Positions 20,700 to 30,625 of a stretch of DNA of 64,000 nucleotides are shown here, piece by piece. Below the pieces are notes generated by a model. The model ran no database searches. It saw only the letters and a list, made by a program, of their open reading frames with translations, and was not told the DNA's origin. The DNA comes from Macrothele yani (taxonomy: Eukaryota > Arthropoda > Arachnida > Araneae > Macrothelidae): contig CM076991.1 of the NCBI GenBank assembly GCA_039090855.1, forward strand, positions 104,172,021-104,236,020, in the 5' to 3' direction. Position 1 is the stretch's first letter, and each line of letters begins with the position of its first letter. Made by a program: the position numbers and the translations under genes.

Positions 20700-23691
20700 C
20701 TGCAGAGGGTTCTCTGCTTCTCCTAGAAATGCTCTAGTGTATGAGGACTTGGCGCCTCTACACGCAGATCTTCTCTTGCTCCAAGAGACCAATTGCTCTG
20801 CTACCACTTTGTTCTCTCGTTGGCGGGCTTGGCCCTACGATTTTCACCATGCTTATCGAGTTGGACGGAATGGTGGCCTTGCACTTGGGATCCATCACCG
20901 CCTACTCCCTCTGATTTCGACGCCAGTGATTCGTGCCTTACATGTGGACAACCTCCAGGTCGCTGTCTTTTGCATTGAAAACGTGACCTATCATGTTTTT
21001 AACATATATGTCCCCTGTGATGAACGTCTGTTACCTGATCTTCTCTCCACACTCCGTACAGAGCTGTCATGCATCCCACCGTCTGAATACATTCTCATCG
21101 GCGGAGATTTCAATTGTACGTTGTTGCCGGCCCTTGACCGCAATTCAACCGTTGGAGAATACCGCAGACAACGTGTATTACAGATTTCCCAGCTAGTTGA
21201 TGATTTTCAATTGGTTGATGCGTTCCGGCATCTACACCCGTCGGAAATCTCTTTTACCTGGCGCTCTTCCATCCATGGCAGCACTACGGCAGCACGGTTG
21301 GATAAATTTTATGTTTCGACTGCTCTTCTCCCGTCGATCGCAGCTGCTGCCCATCATCCTTCCGCCGCTTCAGACCACAGTATTGTCAGTCTGTCGGTGT
21401 GTGTTTCGCCTTCACCTTCAAGGACTCAACGAGTATGGACTTTTCCGGACTCGCTCCTGGATGATCAACAATTTTGTGTTGCTGTGCGTGAGTTCCTCCG
21501 AAGTCGTCAGCCCCTTCTTGATACTACGTCCGACGCGATGCAACTGTGGCTCAGTGTCAAACATGACTTGGTCCTTTTTGTACGGCGCTACTCCCATGCC
21601 TCTCGGAATGAGAGCGATATGAAAATTGCGAATCTACGTGCTCTATTGTCGATGCTCTCTCTTGATGATCCGCAATACCCCGGCTATCTGGCAGATCTCC
21701 ATGCTTTGCTTCTTCCTCGCGCATCCGATGCAGCCTGCAGGATGCATTTCTTGCATCTCTCCCCTACAGCTGATTCTCACGATTACTTAACCGCCTTGGA
21801 ATCTCAACATCGTTCTGCTACATCTTTGCGTCATCTTCGCCTCCAGGATGGTTCCATCACTTCGAACCCATCGAAGCTATGCACTTTCACCAGACAGTAT
21901 TTCATCGCCAAGTACAGTGCGGTAACGCAGTCTTCATCCTCATTAGCTTCTCCTCTTCTCTCCTCTCTTCCTCAGGTCCCCTCTACTTTATCTACTTCTT
22001 TACTCTCTCCTTTCTCTCTTCGCGAACTCCGCGAGGCGTTCGCTACTCTCAATCCTCATGCCGCTCCTGGACCTGACGGCCTTCCTCTGTCCTTTTATCG
22101 TGCTTTTCTACCGTGCCTTCTGCCTTTTCTGTCTGCGTGTTTCTCGTCTGCTTTTTCCTCTCCTGCGTTACCGCCCGACTTTACTTTGGCACACACCATC
22201 CTCCTTCCTAAGAAGGGTGACCTCTTGGATCTTGGAAACTGGCGCCCTATCTCCATCCTAAACACTGACTATAAGTTCTATACAAAACTCTTATCCCGTC
22301 GCCTTAATTCTGTTCTCTCTTTCGTTATTTCTCCTGACCAGACATACACTGTGCCTGGTCGGACTATTTCCACTAACGTTTCTCTTCTCCTTCATCTTCA
22401 CTTCCTCGCTCGCTCTTTTTGTGAACCTCTTGCCTTCCTCAATCTGGATCAAAAGTCCGCTTTTGATAACGTTTCTCATTTTTATCTCTCTGTTGTCCTT
22501 TCACAATTTGGCTTTCCTCCTACCTTTTCTTCCGCACTCTTGGCCCTTTATCAGGGAGCTAGTTTCCATGTTCGAGCGGCCACATTTCTAACCGCTCCAA
22601 TTCCGTTTAAGCGAGGCATCCGGCAAGGATGTCCGCTCTCCGGCCAGCTATTCGCTCTCGCTTTTGAGCCTTTCCTGTTAGCAGCCCGAAGATCACTCCT
22701 GGATGTCCTACCGCCGACAGTGGCTAGTACTCGTCATCATCGAATAATTTTCACCGCCTATGCTGATGATGTGACCTTTTGCGTCCGGGATGAATCTCAA
22801 TTTGATCGCCTGTATTCTGTATATCAACAGTATGTTGCATTATCTGGAGCAGCGCTGAATGCCACTAAAAGTACTGGCTTATGGTGCGGGGCATGGGCTG
22901 CCCGCACTGATGCTCCTTGGGGTGCGCAGTGGACAGCCACTACACAGAAGATCCTCGGTGCGTATGTCGGATTGCCCTTGGCTTCTGCATCTGCCACCTG
23001 GACTGCTCTTCTTCCCCGGATACAACGGACTGCTGCCTACTGGAGTAAGGCCCGCCCTTTCACATCGTTCCGTCAACGAGCAGCCGTTGTTCGTCGACAA
23101 CTTATCTCTCTATGCGAATACTCTTGGATGTCGACGGTTGTGCCCGTGTCACAAATGATGACCATCACTCGCCTCTCAACTTCCGTCATCTGGTCTTCAC
23201 ATCACTGGGTTAAACCTGCCACGCTTCATCTGCCAGCCTCTTTGGGTGGCATCCAGCTTCCTGATCCAGCTTTCCTTTATAAAACTCATCGCATTATTCA
23301 TTTCATTCGCCTTGCCACTTCAACTGTTCCGTCCCTTACCACTACCTTGAATGTTCTAGCTTCTTTCCGTGACCCATCTTTCACCTTCCTACTGTTTCTG
23401 AAGATGGATGCATACTCTCTTCTCCCGTCCCACCTCCCTCCTGTCCTGCGAGAGGGCCTTTCTCTCTTTCGTTCGCTTCCTCTTCTCCGTTCATTTCCTT
23501 CTTCAACTCTTGATCTCCTAGATGAACCTCTCTTCTTCTCTTCTCTTATTCACCCTCCTAACCTCCCTTACTTTTACTTTCCTCATTGGATCCGCTCTGG
23601 TGTGATAACTGTCCGTTCTCTCGTAACTTCTGATCTAACCTGGAGACCTCTTTTCTTCCCTGTTTCTATCTCCAACCATTACTCTTGCTAA
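20650..23691 (+). CDS. LINE ORF2: APE endonuclease and reverse transcriptase
   Basis: The frame opens upstream of TAA-terminated ORF1 and overlaps it by about 50 bp in a different frame. No ATG precedes the endonuclease start (FKVVTLNCRGFS); the first plausible non-AUG codon is GTG at 20650. This suggests frameshifting or stop-restart coupling. Endonuclease: QETN near residue 40, GGDFNCTL near 151, RLDKFYVS, ASDHSIVSL near 240. Reverse transcriptase: AAPGPDGLPLSFY, NWRPISILNTDYKF, LDQKSAFDNVSH, RGIRQGCPLSGQLF and the catalytic AYADDVTF at about 703-710. The NTDYK and EPFLL blocks are those of L1/Tx1 elements. The stop at 23689-23691 looks like the result of a small indel, because the protein continues in other frames downstream. 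The enzyme nicks DNA and primes reverse transcription. Confidence 0.87.
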   Translation: MRVDLGRTYRFKVVTLNCRGFSASPRNALVYEDLAPLHADLLLLQETNCSATTLFSRWRAWPYDFHHAYRVGRNGGLALGIHHRLLPLISTPVIRALHVDNLQVAVFCIENVTYHVFNIYVPCDERLLPDLLSTLRTELSCIPPSEYILIGGDFNCTLLPALDRNSTVGEYRRQRVLQISQLVDDFQLVDAFRHLHPSEISFTWRSSIHGSTTAARLDKFYVSTALLPSIAAAAHHPSAASDHSIVSLSVCVSPSPSRTQRVWTFPDSLLDDQQFCVAVREFLRSRQPLLDTTSDAMQLWLSVKHDLVLFVRRYSHASRNESDMKIANLRALLSMLSLDDPQYPGYLADLHALLLPRASDAACRMHFLHLSPTADSHDYLTALESQHRSATSLRHLRLQDGSITSNPSKLCTFTRQYFIAKYSAVTQSSSSLASPLLSSLPQVPSTLSTSLLSPFSLRELREAFATLNPHAAPGPDGLPLSFYRAFLPCLLPFLSACFSSAFSSPALPPDFTLAHTILLPKKGDLLDLGNWRPISILNTDYKFYTKLLSRRLNSVLSFVISPDQTYTVPGRTISTNVSLLLHLHFLARSFCEPLAFLNLDQKSAFDNVSHFYLSVVLSQFGFPPTFSSALLALYQGASFHVRAATFLTAPIPFKRGIRQGCPLSGQLFALAFEPFLLAARRSLLDVLPPTVASTRHHRIIFTAYADDVTFCVRDESQFDRLYSVYQQYVALSGAALNATKSTGLWCGAWAARTDAPWGAQWTATTQKILGAYVGLPLASASATWTALLPRIQRTAAYWSKARPFTSFRQRAAVVRRQLISLCEYSWMSTVVPVSQMMTITRLSTSVIWSSHHWVKPATLHLPASLGGIQLPDPAFLYKTHRIIHFIRLATSTVPSLTTTLNVLASFRDPSFTFLLFLKMDAYSLLPSHLPPVLREGLSLFRSLPLLRSFPSSTLDLLDEPLFFSSLIHPPNLPYFYFPHWIRSGVITVRSLVTSDLTWRPLFFPVSISNHYSC

Positions 23692-24486
23692 CGAATATCT
23701 TCTTCTTCGCACAGCGCTTTGGAGCCTCTTTCCACTCCTCGCTTCACCTGATGGTCTCTTCTCGGTCCCCTCTGCTCCTCTTTCCCTACCGTTCTTTCTC
23801 CTCATTCGTAGCTCCCCGGTTCTAGTTACTTCTCTCTCCTCCTCTTCTCTTTATTGGCTTCTTCTTTCCCCTCCCGCACTTCCACTTTCTGTTCATTCTG
23901 CTCCTCCTTCTCTTCTCCCCGCCATCTGGACAGCATCTACCTCCCCCTTTCCTCCCCTCTTGAACTCAATGTCCATTGGCAATTTCTTCACCTTCGTCTC
24001 CCCGCCCCATCAGTACTGTTTCGCATGACCCTTCTCACCTCTCCGCAGTGCTCCTTTTGCCCTGAAGTCAGCGACGTCCAACATCAATACCTATTCTGCC
24101 CCGTTCTCCTGCCAGTCCTAAACACAGCATTTCGTCTTGCTGATCGAATTTGTGCTCGATCGTTACCATTTCTTGCATATGCTTGGCTACTCCAAACAAA
24201 GCATCCACCTACTCACTTGCCTCCTGTGTGCCGTTATATTTTTCTTCTTGTGAAGTTCACTGTCTATGCTTTCCATCTTCAACAACGCTTCCCCGCTCTT
24301 ATTCCACCTCCTCAGGAGGCAAGTGCTATCATTCGGAGACGCTTCCTAGCACGGTTAACCACTCGCCTCCAAATGGAGCACTCTCGTGCTGCCTCAACAA
24401 ACACCGATAGCGTTTTTCAATCCACTTGGGCCCAATCGGCTGGGTGGTTCCATATCCACAATTTGCAGTTACATCTCAACCTATAA
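23690..24486 (+). pseudogene. LINE ORF2 C-terminal region, frame-broken
   Basis: Downstream of the 23691 stop the coding continues in a second frame (NEYLLLRTALWSLFP, then SLYWLLLSPP) up to about 23950. It then returns to the original frame (LNVHWQFLHLRLPAP), ending with the terminator after HNLQLHLNL at 24486. The final part has CSFCPEVSDVQHQYLFC, a C-x2-C..H..C cluster like the zinc-finger end of L1/Tx1 ORF2 proteins. Two small frame changes, near 23650-23690 and near 23950, therefore separate the C-terminus from the RT. The surrounding sequence is a C/T-rich run, which is prone to slippage or sequencing error. Confidence 0.72.
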
Positions 24487-25162
24487 GTGGGATTTTTGTT
24501 GTCGCCCACGTTCACTGTAACAAATCATGTTTTTACGTATTAATTTTGGTGCTTCGCTATTTGTGATTTTTCTGTTTTAATGTGCCATTGAAGATAGCTC
24601 AATATGTTTCCCATGTTCTCTTCGATAATGTTGGGTTTTATGTTGTTGTATATAATTCTTCCTTCTGCACAGTTTACTGCCCACGCAATGTCCCCTTCAT
24701 TATGTTGAATATTTTTTTAAAATATTAGTCACTGTGTGTATAATTTAATGCAACAAGATGCCCTTCTGAGTACATTTAGCGTTATTTCCCCTTGTCACTG
24801 AATACTTCTGTACATATGTTGTAAATTTTGAATGTAGCATCACTGTTGCATTTCTGTGAATTAGTACCTAATGTTTAATCTTTAGTATGGTAGTAATGCT
24901 TAATTGGAATTTGTGCATAGTATAGAATCATGTCTTGCCCTGTCTACAATACTGTAGGTAAACATTTTCGTTTGTATCGCTCGTGCTTTATTGTCTGCCT
25001 CTCCTTCGCCCTACGTGGCGAAATATTTTTTATGATTTTAACAATATTTTGTTTTACGTTTCACTGGAACTTTCCAGCTGATGTATATACCGCTGTATTT
25101 ATTGGCAGAATTCCATTGTCATGTACATAGAAATGTTATTTTACTGAAGAATAAAGGCAATT
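24487..25162 (+). other. LINE 3' untranslated region
   Basis: Non-coding, A+T-rich, ending with a polyadenylation-like AATAAA at 25151-25156 and then GGCAATT where foldback sequence resumes. There is no poly(A) or simple-repeat tail. Confidence 0.7.
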
Positions 25163-25904
25163 TTGAAATGTAGATTTTACGAAAAAGTTTTTTTTCGGGG
25201 GGGTCTGACCCCCGGGCTCCAACCCCTTTCAAAAACCGTCTAGCGTCTAAGTTAGAGTACCATAAGATAGTATACCAAATTTGGTGGTTCTAAGATGAAA
25301 ATTGTAGATTTTACGAAATTTTTTATGAGAGAGGGGGTCCGACCCCGCGGGCTCCAACCCCTTCCAAAAACCGTCTAGCGTCTAAGTTAGAGTTTCATGA
25401 TACCAAATTTGATGGTTCTGAAATGAAAACTAGATTTTACGAAAATTTTGTATGTATGGGGGGAGGGGGTGGGGCTACGACTCCCCGGGCCTTGACCCGT
25501 TCCAAAAACCGACAACCGTCTAAGTTAGAGTACTATGAGATAGGATACCTGATTTGGTGGTTCTGAATTGAAAACTGTAGTGTGGGGGGCTCTGACCAAC
25601 CGGGCCCCTGACCCGTTCCAAAAACCGTCTACCGTCTAAGTTAGAGCGCTATGAGATAATATACCAAATTTGGTAGTTCTAAATTGAAAACTATATCTTA
25701 CGGCAATTCTGTAGGGGGGCTGTAACCCCCCCTCCTCTCTGCAACCGCTTCCCAAAACCGTCTACAGTCTAAGTTAGAATACCACGAGATAGTATACCAG
25801 ATTTGGTGGTTCTGAATTGAAAACTGTAGATTTTACGAAAATTTTGTATATGGGTGGCTGTGACCAACCGGGCCCTGCCCCGTTCCAAAAACTGTTTACC
25901 GTCT
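25163..25904 (-). repeat. Right-arm tandem array, outer part, ~6 units
   Basis: The interrupted array resumes with TGTAGATTTTACG. The outermost units pair, variant by variant, with the first units of the left arm (for example CAACCGGGCCCTG.CCCGTT with its left partner, and the CCTCCTCTCTGCAACCGC unit). Confidence 0.92.
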
Positions 25905-26044
25905 AATATTTTTAGTGCCAAAGAAAAACGTAATATTCCTATCCTGTCTGCGTGTCCAAATTTTATAAATTTGATCAGGGAGCAAGACGTTCGAAATCGT
26001 TCGTTTTCCTGAATTCGTTTTGTATGTAACCAAAATCTGTAAAC
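25905..26044 (-). repeat. Unique subterminal segment, right arm
   Basis: This is the reverse complement of 9981-10130, including ATATTCCTATCCTGTCTGCG and CAAGACGTTCGAAATCG, with a handful of differences. Confidence 0.88.
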
Positions 26045-26285
26045 GCGACGAATTGACGTAGTCGACGAATTGACGTAGTCGACGAATTGACGTCCGCGAC
26101 GAATTGACGCGCGACGAATTGACGCGCGACGAATTGACGCGCGACGAATCGTCGTGGTCGACGAATTGACGCGCGACGAATTGACGCGCGACGAATTGTC
26201 GTAGTCGACGAATTGACGCGCGACGAATTGTCGTAGTCGACGAATTGACGTAGTCGACGAATTGACGCACGCGACGAATTGTCGG
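26045..26285 (-). repeat. Terminal CGACGAATTGACG minisatellite, right end
   Basis: This is the mirror array of the left terminus: CGACGAATTGACG units with GCG, TAGT, TGGT or CCG linkers. The last unit (ACGAATTGTCGGGACACC) contains the element's outer end at 26291. Minus-strand frames with RQFVARQFV-type repeats are artefacts of this array. Confidence 0.92.
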
Positions 26286-26474
26286 GACACCATAAAAAAT
26301 TGCAGGTCCTGTTAATGTAGTGCTCCACAGAGCTGCACACATAAAATCTTTCCTTTTTCTACCGGTTTTCAAAATCTTTTGGATTCAAAAGTCTTAGTTT
26401 CTTATTTCCTTCTCAACAAATAAAATTCTTGTTTTTATTCTGTTGCATTTATTTGCTACAAAAATGTATATATA

Positions 26475-27781
26475 CAGGGTGTCCGAGAATTATTGGACAC
26501 ATAACAAAATTATATAAAACAAAACATTAAACAGACAGAAATAAACTGACTGTATTAACTTACAATGTAACTGCACAAGTTAATAAATTTCGATGTGAGA
26601 TCCCTTGGTTGCTCGTAGTACGTCTAAGCGATACTCAATTTCATGCCATGTATTGGCAAGCATCTGAGGAGTTATGGAATTAAATAGCAGCTGTGATACG
26701 CTACTTTAGTTCCTGCAAATCAGTACAAGGCGTCTTATAGACACGATCCTAATCCCACATGAAATAATCCAATGAAGTTAGATCTGGAGAGCGAGGAGGC
26801 CACAGAATGGGACCACCACGGCCAATCTATCTGTTGGGGAAAAGGCTCATTTAGGCACTTATGTATACATGTTGACCAATGCGCAGTCGTACCGTCTTGT
26901 TGGAAAATGACATCATATCTTTTGATCTGGGTATAGCGAAAGTTTCTATCGTATCCAAGTAAATGTCATCATTTGTTTTTTGCAGAAGGAAGGGCCAATC
27001 ACTTGTCTTTTTGATAGGGTGCACCACACGTTAACTTTTGGCGAATCGCGTTCCAGTTCATTAGCAGCATGAGGCAGTTCACTACCCCATATCCTACAGT
27101 TGTGACAATTCACAATACATGAAATGTGGATTCATCACTGAAAATGACAGTACTGAGAAAGTTTTCGTTGTTTTTCACTCAATTTAGCATAACCACAGCG
27201 AAATCGTTTCGCTGAGTGTGATCATTTACATGCATCTTTTTCACTATTTGGATTTTATAAGCATAAAACTTTAATTTCTTGTGCAAGATATCGTGAACTG
27301 TCGATTTCGGAATGCACAGTTCTCTGCTTGCTTTACGAACGGATTTCCTGGAGCTTCGTCGGAAACTTCCATTAACTTGGTCAACCGTCTCACCGCTGAT
27401 GCTAGGCCAACCGGCTCCTCCACGAGGTTCCACATTGCCAGAACTGTTTTATCCATTGCTTGATTGAATTCATTGATGGAGGATTACAACCATACTCTAA
27501 ACGGTATCGTCTTTTAACTTTAATGACAGACTTTAATTTCGCAAGCCATAACACACACATCGCCTTGTGCTGTACGGATGACATTACTACCGATTGCGCA
27601 TTTCTCATACATTCCTCATCAGGCCACACCTAGTGCCATCTATCGGATTCTGGGAATAACAATTCTGCAAAACAAAAATATAGAAACCGTGTTTGTAATA
27701 CGTGACATAGAAAAACCGACAATGCTCAGTTGTTTTTTTTACATAATTTTGTAATGTATCCAATATTTCTGGGACACCCTG
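26475..27781 (-). mobile_element. Mariner/Tc1-superfamily element with CAGGGTGTCC termini
   Basis: The left end reads TATA-CAGGGTGTCC (start 26475) and the right end GGGACACCCTG-TATA (end 27781), with TA on both outer sides. The internal extensions of the repeat also match (GAGAATTATTGGACAC versus GTATCCAATATTTCTGG). The 1.3-kb length is normal for the superfamily. The single gene lies on the minus strand and is broken. Confidence 0.87.
26600..27629 (-). pseudogene. Mariner-like transposase with arthropod-type HTH (broken)
   Basis: From the right end: KAMCVLWLAKLKSVIKVKRR and NPPSMNSIKQWIKQF form the N-terminal helix-turn-helix (DUF4817-like). After a frame change near 27415 come SFRRSSRKSVRKASRELCIP and STVHDILHKKLKFYAYKIQ. 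The first catalytic Asp block FSDESTFHV lies near 27120, the second in IFQQDGTTAHW near 26880. The last part retains only traces of the final catalytic block in a shifted frame (FIGLFHVG). The enzyme would cut and paste the element at TA. At least four stops or frame changes are visible, so it is inactive. The family is abundant in arthropods, which fits the rest of the window. Confidence 0.82.
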
Positions 27782-27783
27782 TA

Positions 27784-28058
27784 TATTGCTTAAGACAACA
27801 GTGCTGACAATTACGGAGGATCTTTTTGCGGACATATTTTTTGTATTGTAAATAATTTTGGTAATGAATCTTTGTTCTGCATGCTAAATTGGTTGAATTT
27901 TTAAAAAATATGTAAAAGAATTTGGTTTCAGATGAATCAAAGCCTTTGGCAATAAGTGTCAGTTATTGTTTATTTTTGATACATGAAATTTTACATTCAA
28001 TACATAAAAAAGTGATTCCTTCTGTTTTTCTTAGGAATATCTCATATTATAAAACATT
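27784..28058. other. Spacer before the zinc-finger pseudogene
   Basis: A+T-rich sequence with no recognised feature. It may contain the promoter or terminal sequence of the following cassette, but no inverted repeat is evident. Confidence 0.4.
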
Positions 28059-30625
28059 TTGCATAAAAGTGCATTCTTAATACTTAACATCATGTATGAG
28101 TGTGTCAATTGCAACTATGTTTCTTTATCTTTAAAGAAATATGTTCACCACATGAGCATTCATAGAAATGTAAATAATTTTAGATTTCAGTGTGGGGTGC
28201 GTGGTTGCTCCAAGGCATTTGGCTCTTACTATGGCTTTAATACTCATGTCTCGCGATACCACCGTGGATTGCGTGGTTTACAACTTTGCAATTCAGAAGT
28301 GGATTTAAAGTGCAACCAAAGATTGTGTCATAAGGCATTTAATAGAGTTTCTGATTTAATATCGCACATTAAGTCACATCTAACCTCCGGGGGCTTTATT
28401 AGATGGTGTTTTAAGGGGTGTGCCAAAACATTTAAAGTCAGATCTTCATTTTCATCCCATTTATCTAGATATCATCTGAATCACAGTACAAAATTCCTAT
28501 CTCCACAGTTTCTTAATTCTGAGCCAGTTGCCCTGACCTTGAGAGTTGACAGTACTGTGGAACTAGTCACTTCTGACGTAAGTGAACAACTTAATCAGTC
28601 AGACAGCCATATCTCTGAAGAACTCACACTGAAAAATATTGCTCTTTTTTGCTTGCTTTTGGAATCAAAATGCCTAATCCCATGTAAAACAATACAGTTG
28701 ATAACAGAAGAGATAAATTATTTACTGATTCAGGAGGATTCCTTTTTCACACAGAGTTTCACTGCTAAATTGAGTGAATTAGTAAATATATCTGAAGATG
28801 AAAAAAAAATTGTAAAATATGTCCATGACTCAAAGTTTTTAAAATCTGCATTCGATACTGAATCGGGACTTCTTAAATCTATCTATTTAAGACAACAATA
28901 TTTTTAAAAAAGCATGAAATTTGTCAAACCCATTGAAATTTGCATGGGTCGTGATGAGGTAAATTGCTTGCGTTACTGCCACTACATTCCAATTAAAAAA
29001 AAACTTGTTAATCTGCTCCACGATAAGTCTGTAAAGGATCAAGTAGATCATCCACTGAAAAATGAAGTAGCAGATCGAATGAGTGATTTTACTGACGGTA
29101 GCGTGTTTCAGCAATGCCAAGCAGATGGATTAATAAAAATCCTTCAGCTTATCCTTTTTCAGGATGTGTTTGAGGTTGTTAACCCGTTAGGTTCTTCACG
29201 AAATAAACATAAAATTCTCGGATTTTATTTCACATTAGGAAACATATACCCTCAGTATAGGTCATCAGTTCACCAAATGCAGCTTCTTTTACTGTGCTGT
29301 GAAAAAGATTTAAAATTGTTTGGCCAAAAAGTAGTATTTAGGCAATTGATTGGTGACCTTAAAGAAATTGAGAATGGATTTAATGTGGATGGTGTATGTT
29401 ATGTAGGGAGGGTTTTTGTATTACTGCTGACAATTTAGGAGCACATTTTATTGGTGGATTTAACCAGAATTTCTCAACTTCAGAATATATGTGCCGTTAT
29501 TGTCTAATGCAAAGAGATACTTGGAAGAGTATCCATATTTGAGTGCTTCATCACGAACTGTTGAAAATTATGATGCATCTGCTTTGCAATTAGCCATGGG
29601 TAGCCAAGGAATCATTTCCCCCGTCTCTGTTCAATGAGTTGCAGTACTTTCATGTTTGTCTTCCTGGGCTCCCTCCTTGTGTTGGTCATGACTTGTTTGA
29701 AGGGGTTTGTGACTATGATTTGTCACTTTACCTAAATTATTTTGTTCAGAAAGGCTGGCTTACGTATACTTTATTAAATGATCTAATACGTGGCTTTTCA
29801 TTTTTTGAGCATGATGCTTCTTGCAGGCCTGCTGTGTTTCACCCAAAAAGCAAAAGGTTAAATGGCAGTGCTTGTCAGAACTGGGCCTTACTTCACTTTT
29901 GCCAATCCTTCTGTACTCTAAGATAGATACTGATGATTCTGTATGGAAACTACGTAGTTGTTACACTCAGAGAAATTGTGGAATTTGCCTGTGCACCTAG
30001 CATAAGTCATTCACAAATTGCATATTTCAAAATCATAATTGAAGAGTACTTGGAGGGAAGGAAGGTTGCTTTTGCAGATGTGCCTCTTCGACCAAAGCAC
30101 CACTTCCTTCTGCACTATCCTGAGTTAACGATGAAATTTGGACCACTTATTCGTCTTTGGACATTGCGCTTTGAGAGTAAACATTCATATTTCAAAAGAG
30201 TTGCCCGAAGATGTCAGAACTTCAAAAACCTCACTGATACACTGTCAAACAAACATAAGTTATTGCAAGCTTATCTTCTAAATGGCTCACTTTTTGCTGA
30301 AAGGGTTCGGTTTGAAGACAGTCAAACTTTCATTATCGAGTTGTACTCCATTCAAATACAAAGGGCAATAAAAGAATCAGAATATCAACCTCTGCACATT
30401 TCAAACAAAGTGAAAATTTTTGGTACTCCCTATACTGTAGGCCAGTTTTTGAACGTAAAGAACAAAGATAATGATTGTGTCTTTGGAGAAATACTGTTCA
30501 TATTAGAAGATAAAAACAAGGAAATATTTTTTATTGTTAATGTGTGGGAGGGTCGTTGGTGCTCAAATAGTGGTTTGCACATTTGTAAAAGTACAGACAG
30601 AGTTTTGTGTGTGAATGACAAATAA
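28059..30625 (+). pseudogene. C2H2 zinc-finger, transposase-like protein (broken)
   Basis: The N-terminal ~150 residues hold several C2H2 fingers: CNYVSLSLKKYVHHMSIH, CSKAFGSYYGFNTHVSRYH, CHKAFNRVSDLISHIKSH, CAKTFKVRSSFSSHLSRYH. Next comes an acidic/helical region, then FVKPIEICMG. After an in-frame TAA at 28905, coding resumes at once. A frame change near 29430 precedes DNLGAHFIGGF. The second half has GLPPCVGHDLFEGVCDYDL, then RPKHHFLLHYPEL, FGPLIRLWTLRFESKH and SYFKRVARRCQNFKNL. The two halves belong to a widespread animal multicopy family with zinc fingers that I take to be transposon-derived. The HDLFEG and HYPEL..RFESKH blocks resemble CACTA/EnSpm transposase regions, but that placement is inference. 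Other frame changes lie near 29600 and 29900. It appears intronless. Function in the living family is unknown to me. Confidence 0.7.

Larger units (their letters stand above)
18817..25162 (+). mobile_element. L1/Tx1-like LINE inserted in the foldback array
   Basis: This element of about 6.35 kb has two overlapping ORFs: ORF1 with a zinc knuckle (18861-20699) and ORF2 with an endonuclease and reverse transcriptase (20650 to about 24486). The 5' leader is only ~44 bp, and the 3' UTR of ~680 bp ends with AATAAAGG and no poly(A). It interrupts a ~131-bp unit between AAATTGAAAACT and GTAGATTTTACG. The right flank reads TTGAAATGTAG, so any target duplication is very short (TTGAAA) or absent. RT sequence blocks place it near L1/Tx1. 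ORF1 is open throughout and ORF2 is disturbed only near its C-terminal end. Confidence 0.85.
9764..26291. mobile_element. Giant foldback element with MULE-type core (~16.5 kb)
   Basis: The two ends are inverted copies. Each starts with GGGTTCTACG (left) or GGTGTCCCGA (right, reversed), then an array of CGTCAATTCGTCG motifs, a unique ~130-bp segment, and a long array of ~131-bp units. The left arm is about 2.9 kb with about 14 units; the right arm has about 30 units and a LINE insertion. Inner segments (12010-12180 and 12480-12662) are also inverted at 15383-15690, as is a deeper set of ~110-bp repeats. The flanks ATAAAATT (9756-9763) and ATAAAAAATT (26292-26301) look like an 8-10-bp A/T-rich target duplication with slippage. 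The core contains a MULE transposase remnant. Long tandem-repeat inverted arms recall Drosophila foldback (FB/NOF) elements. Placement in the Mutator group is inference from the remnant and the target duplication. Confidence 0.75.

Noticed and set aside
25769..26372. Minus-strand frames of 121-174 codons rich in RQFVARQFV and SSTTSIRR
   Set aside because: They are translations of the terminal minisatellite in three frames; the mirror array at 9845-10255 gives the same artefact.
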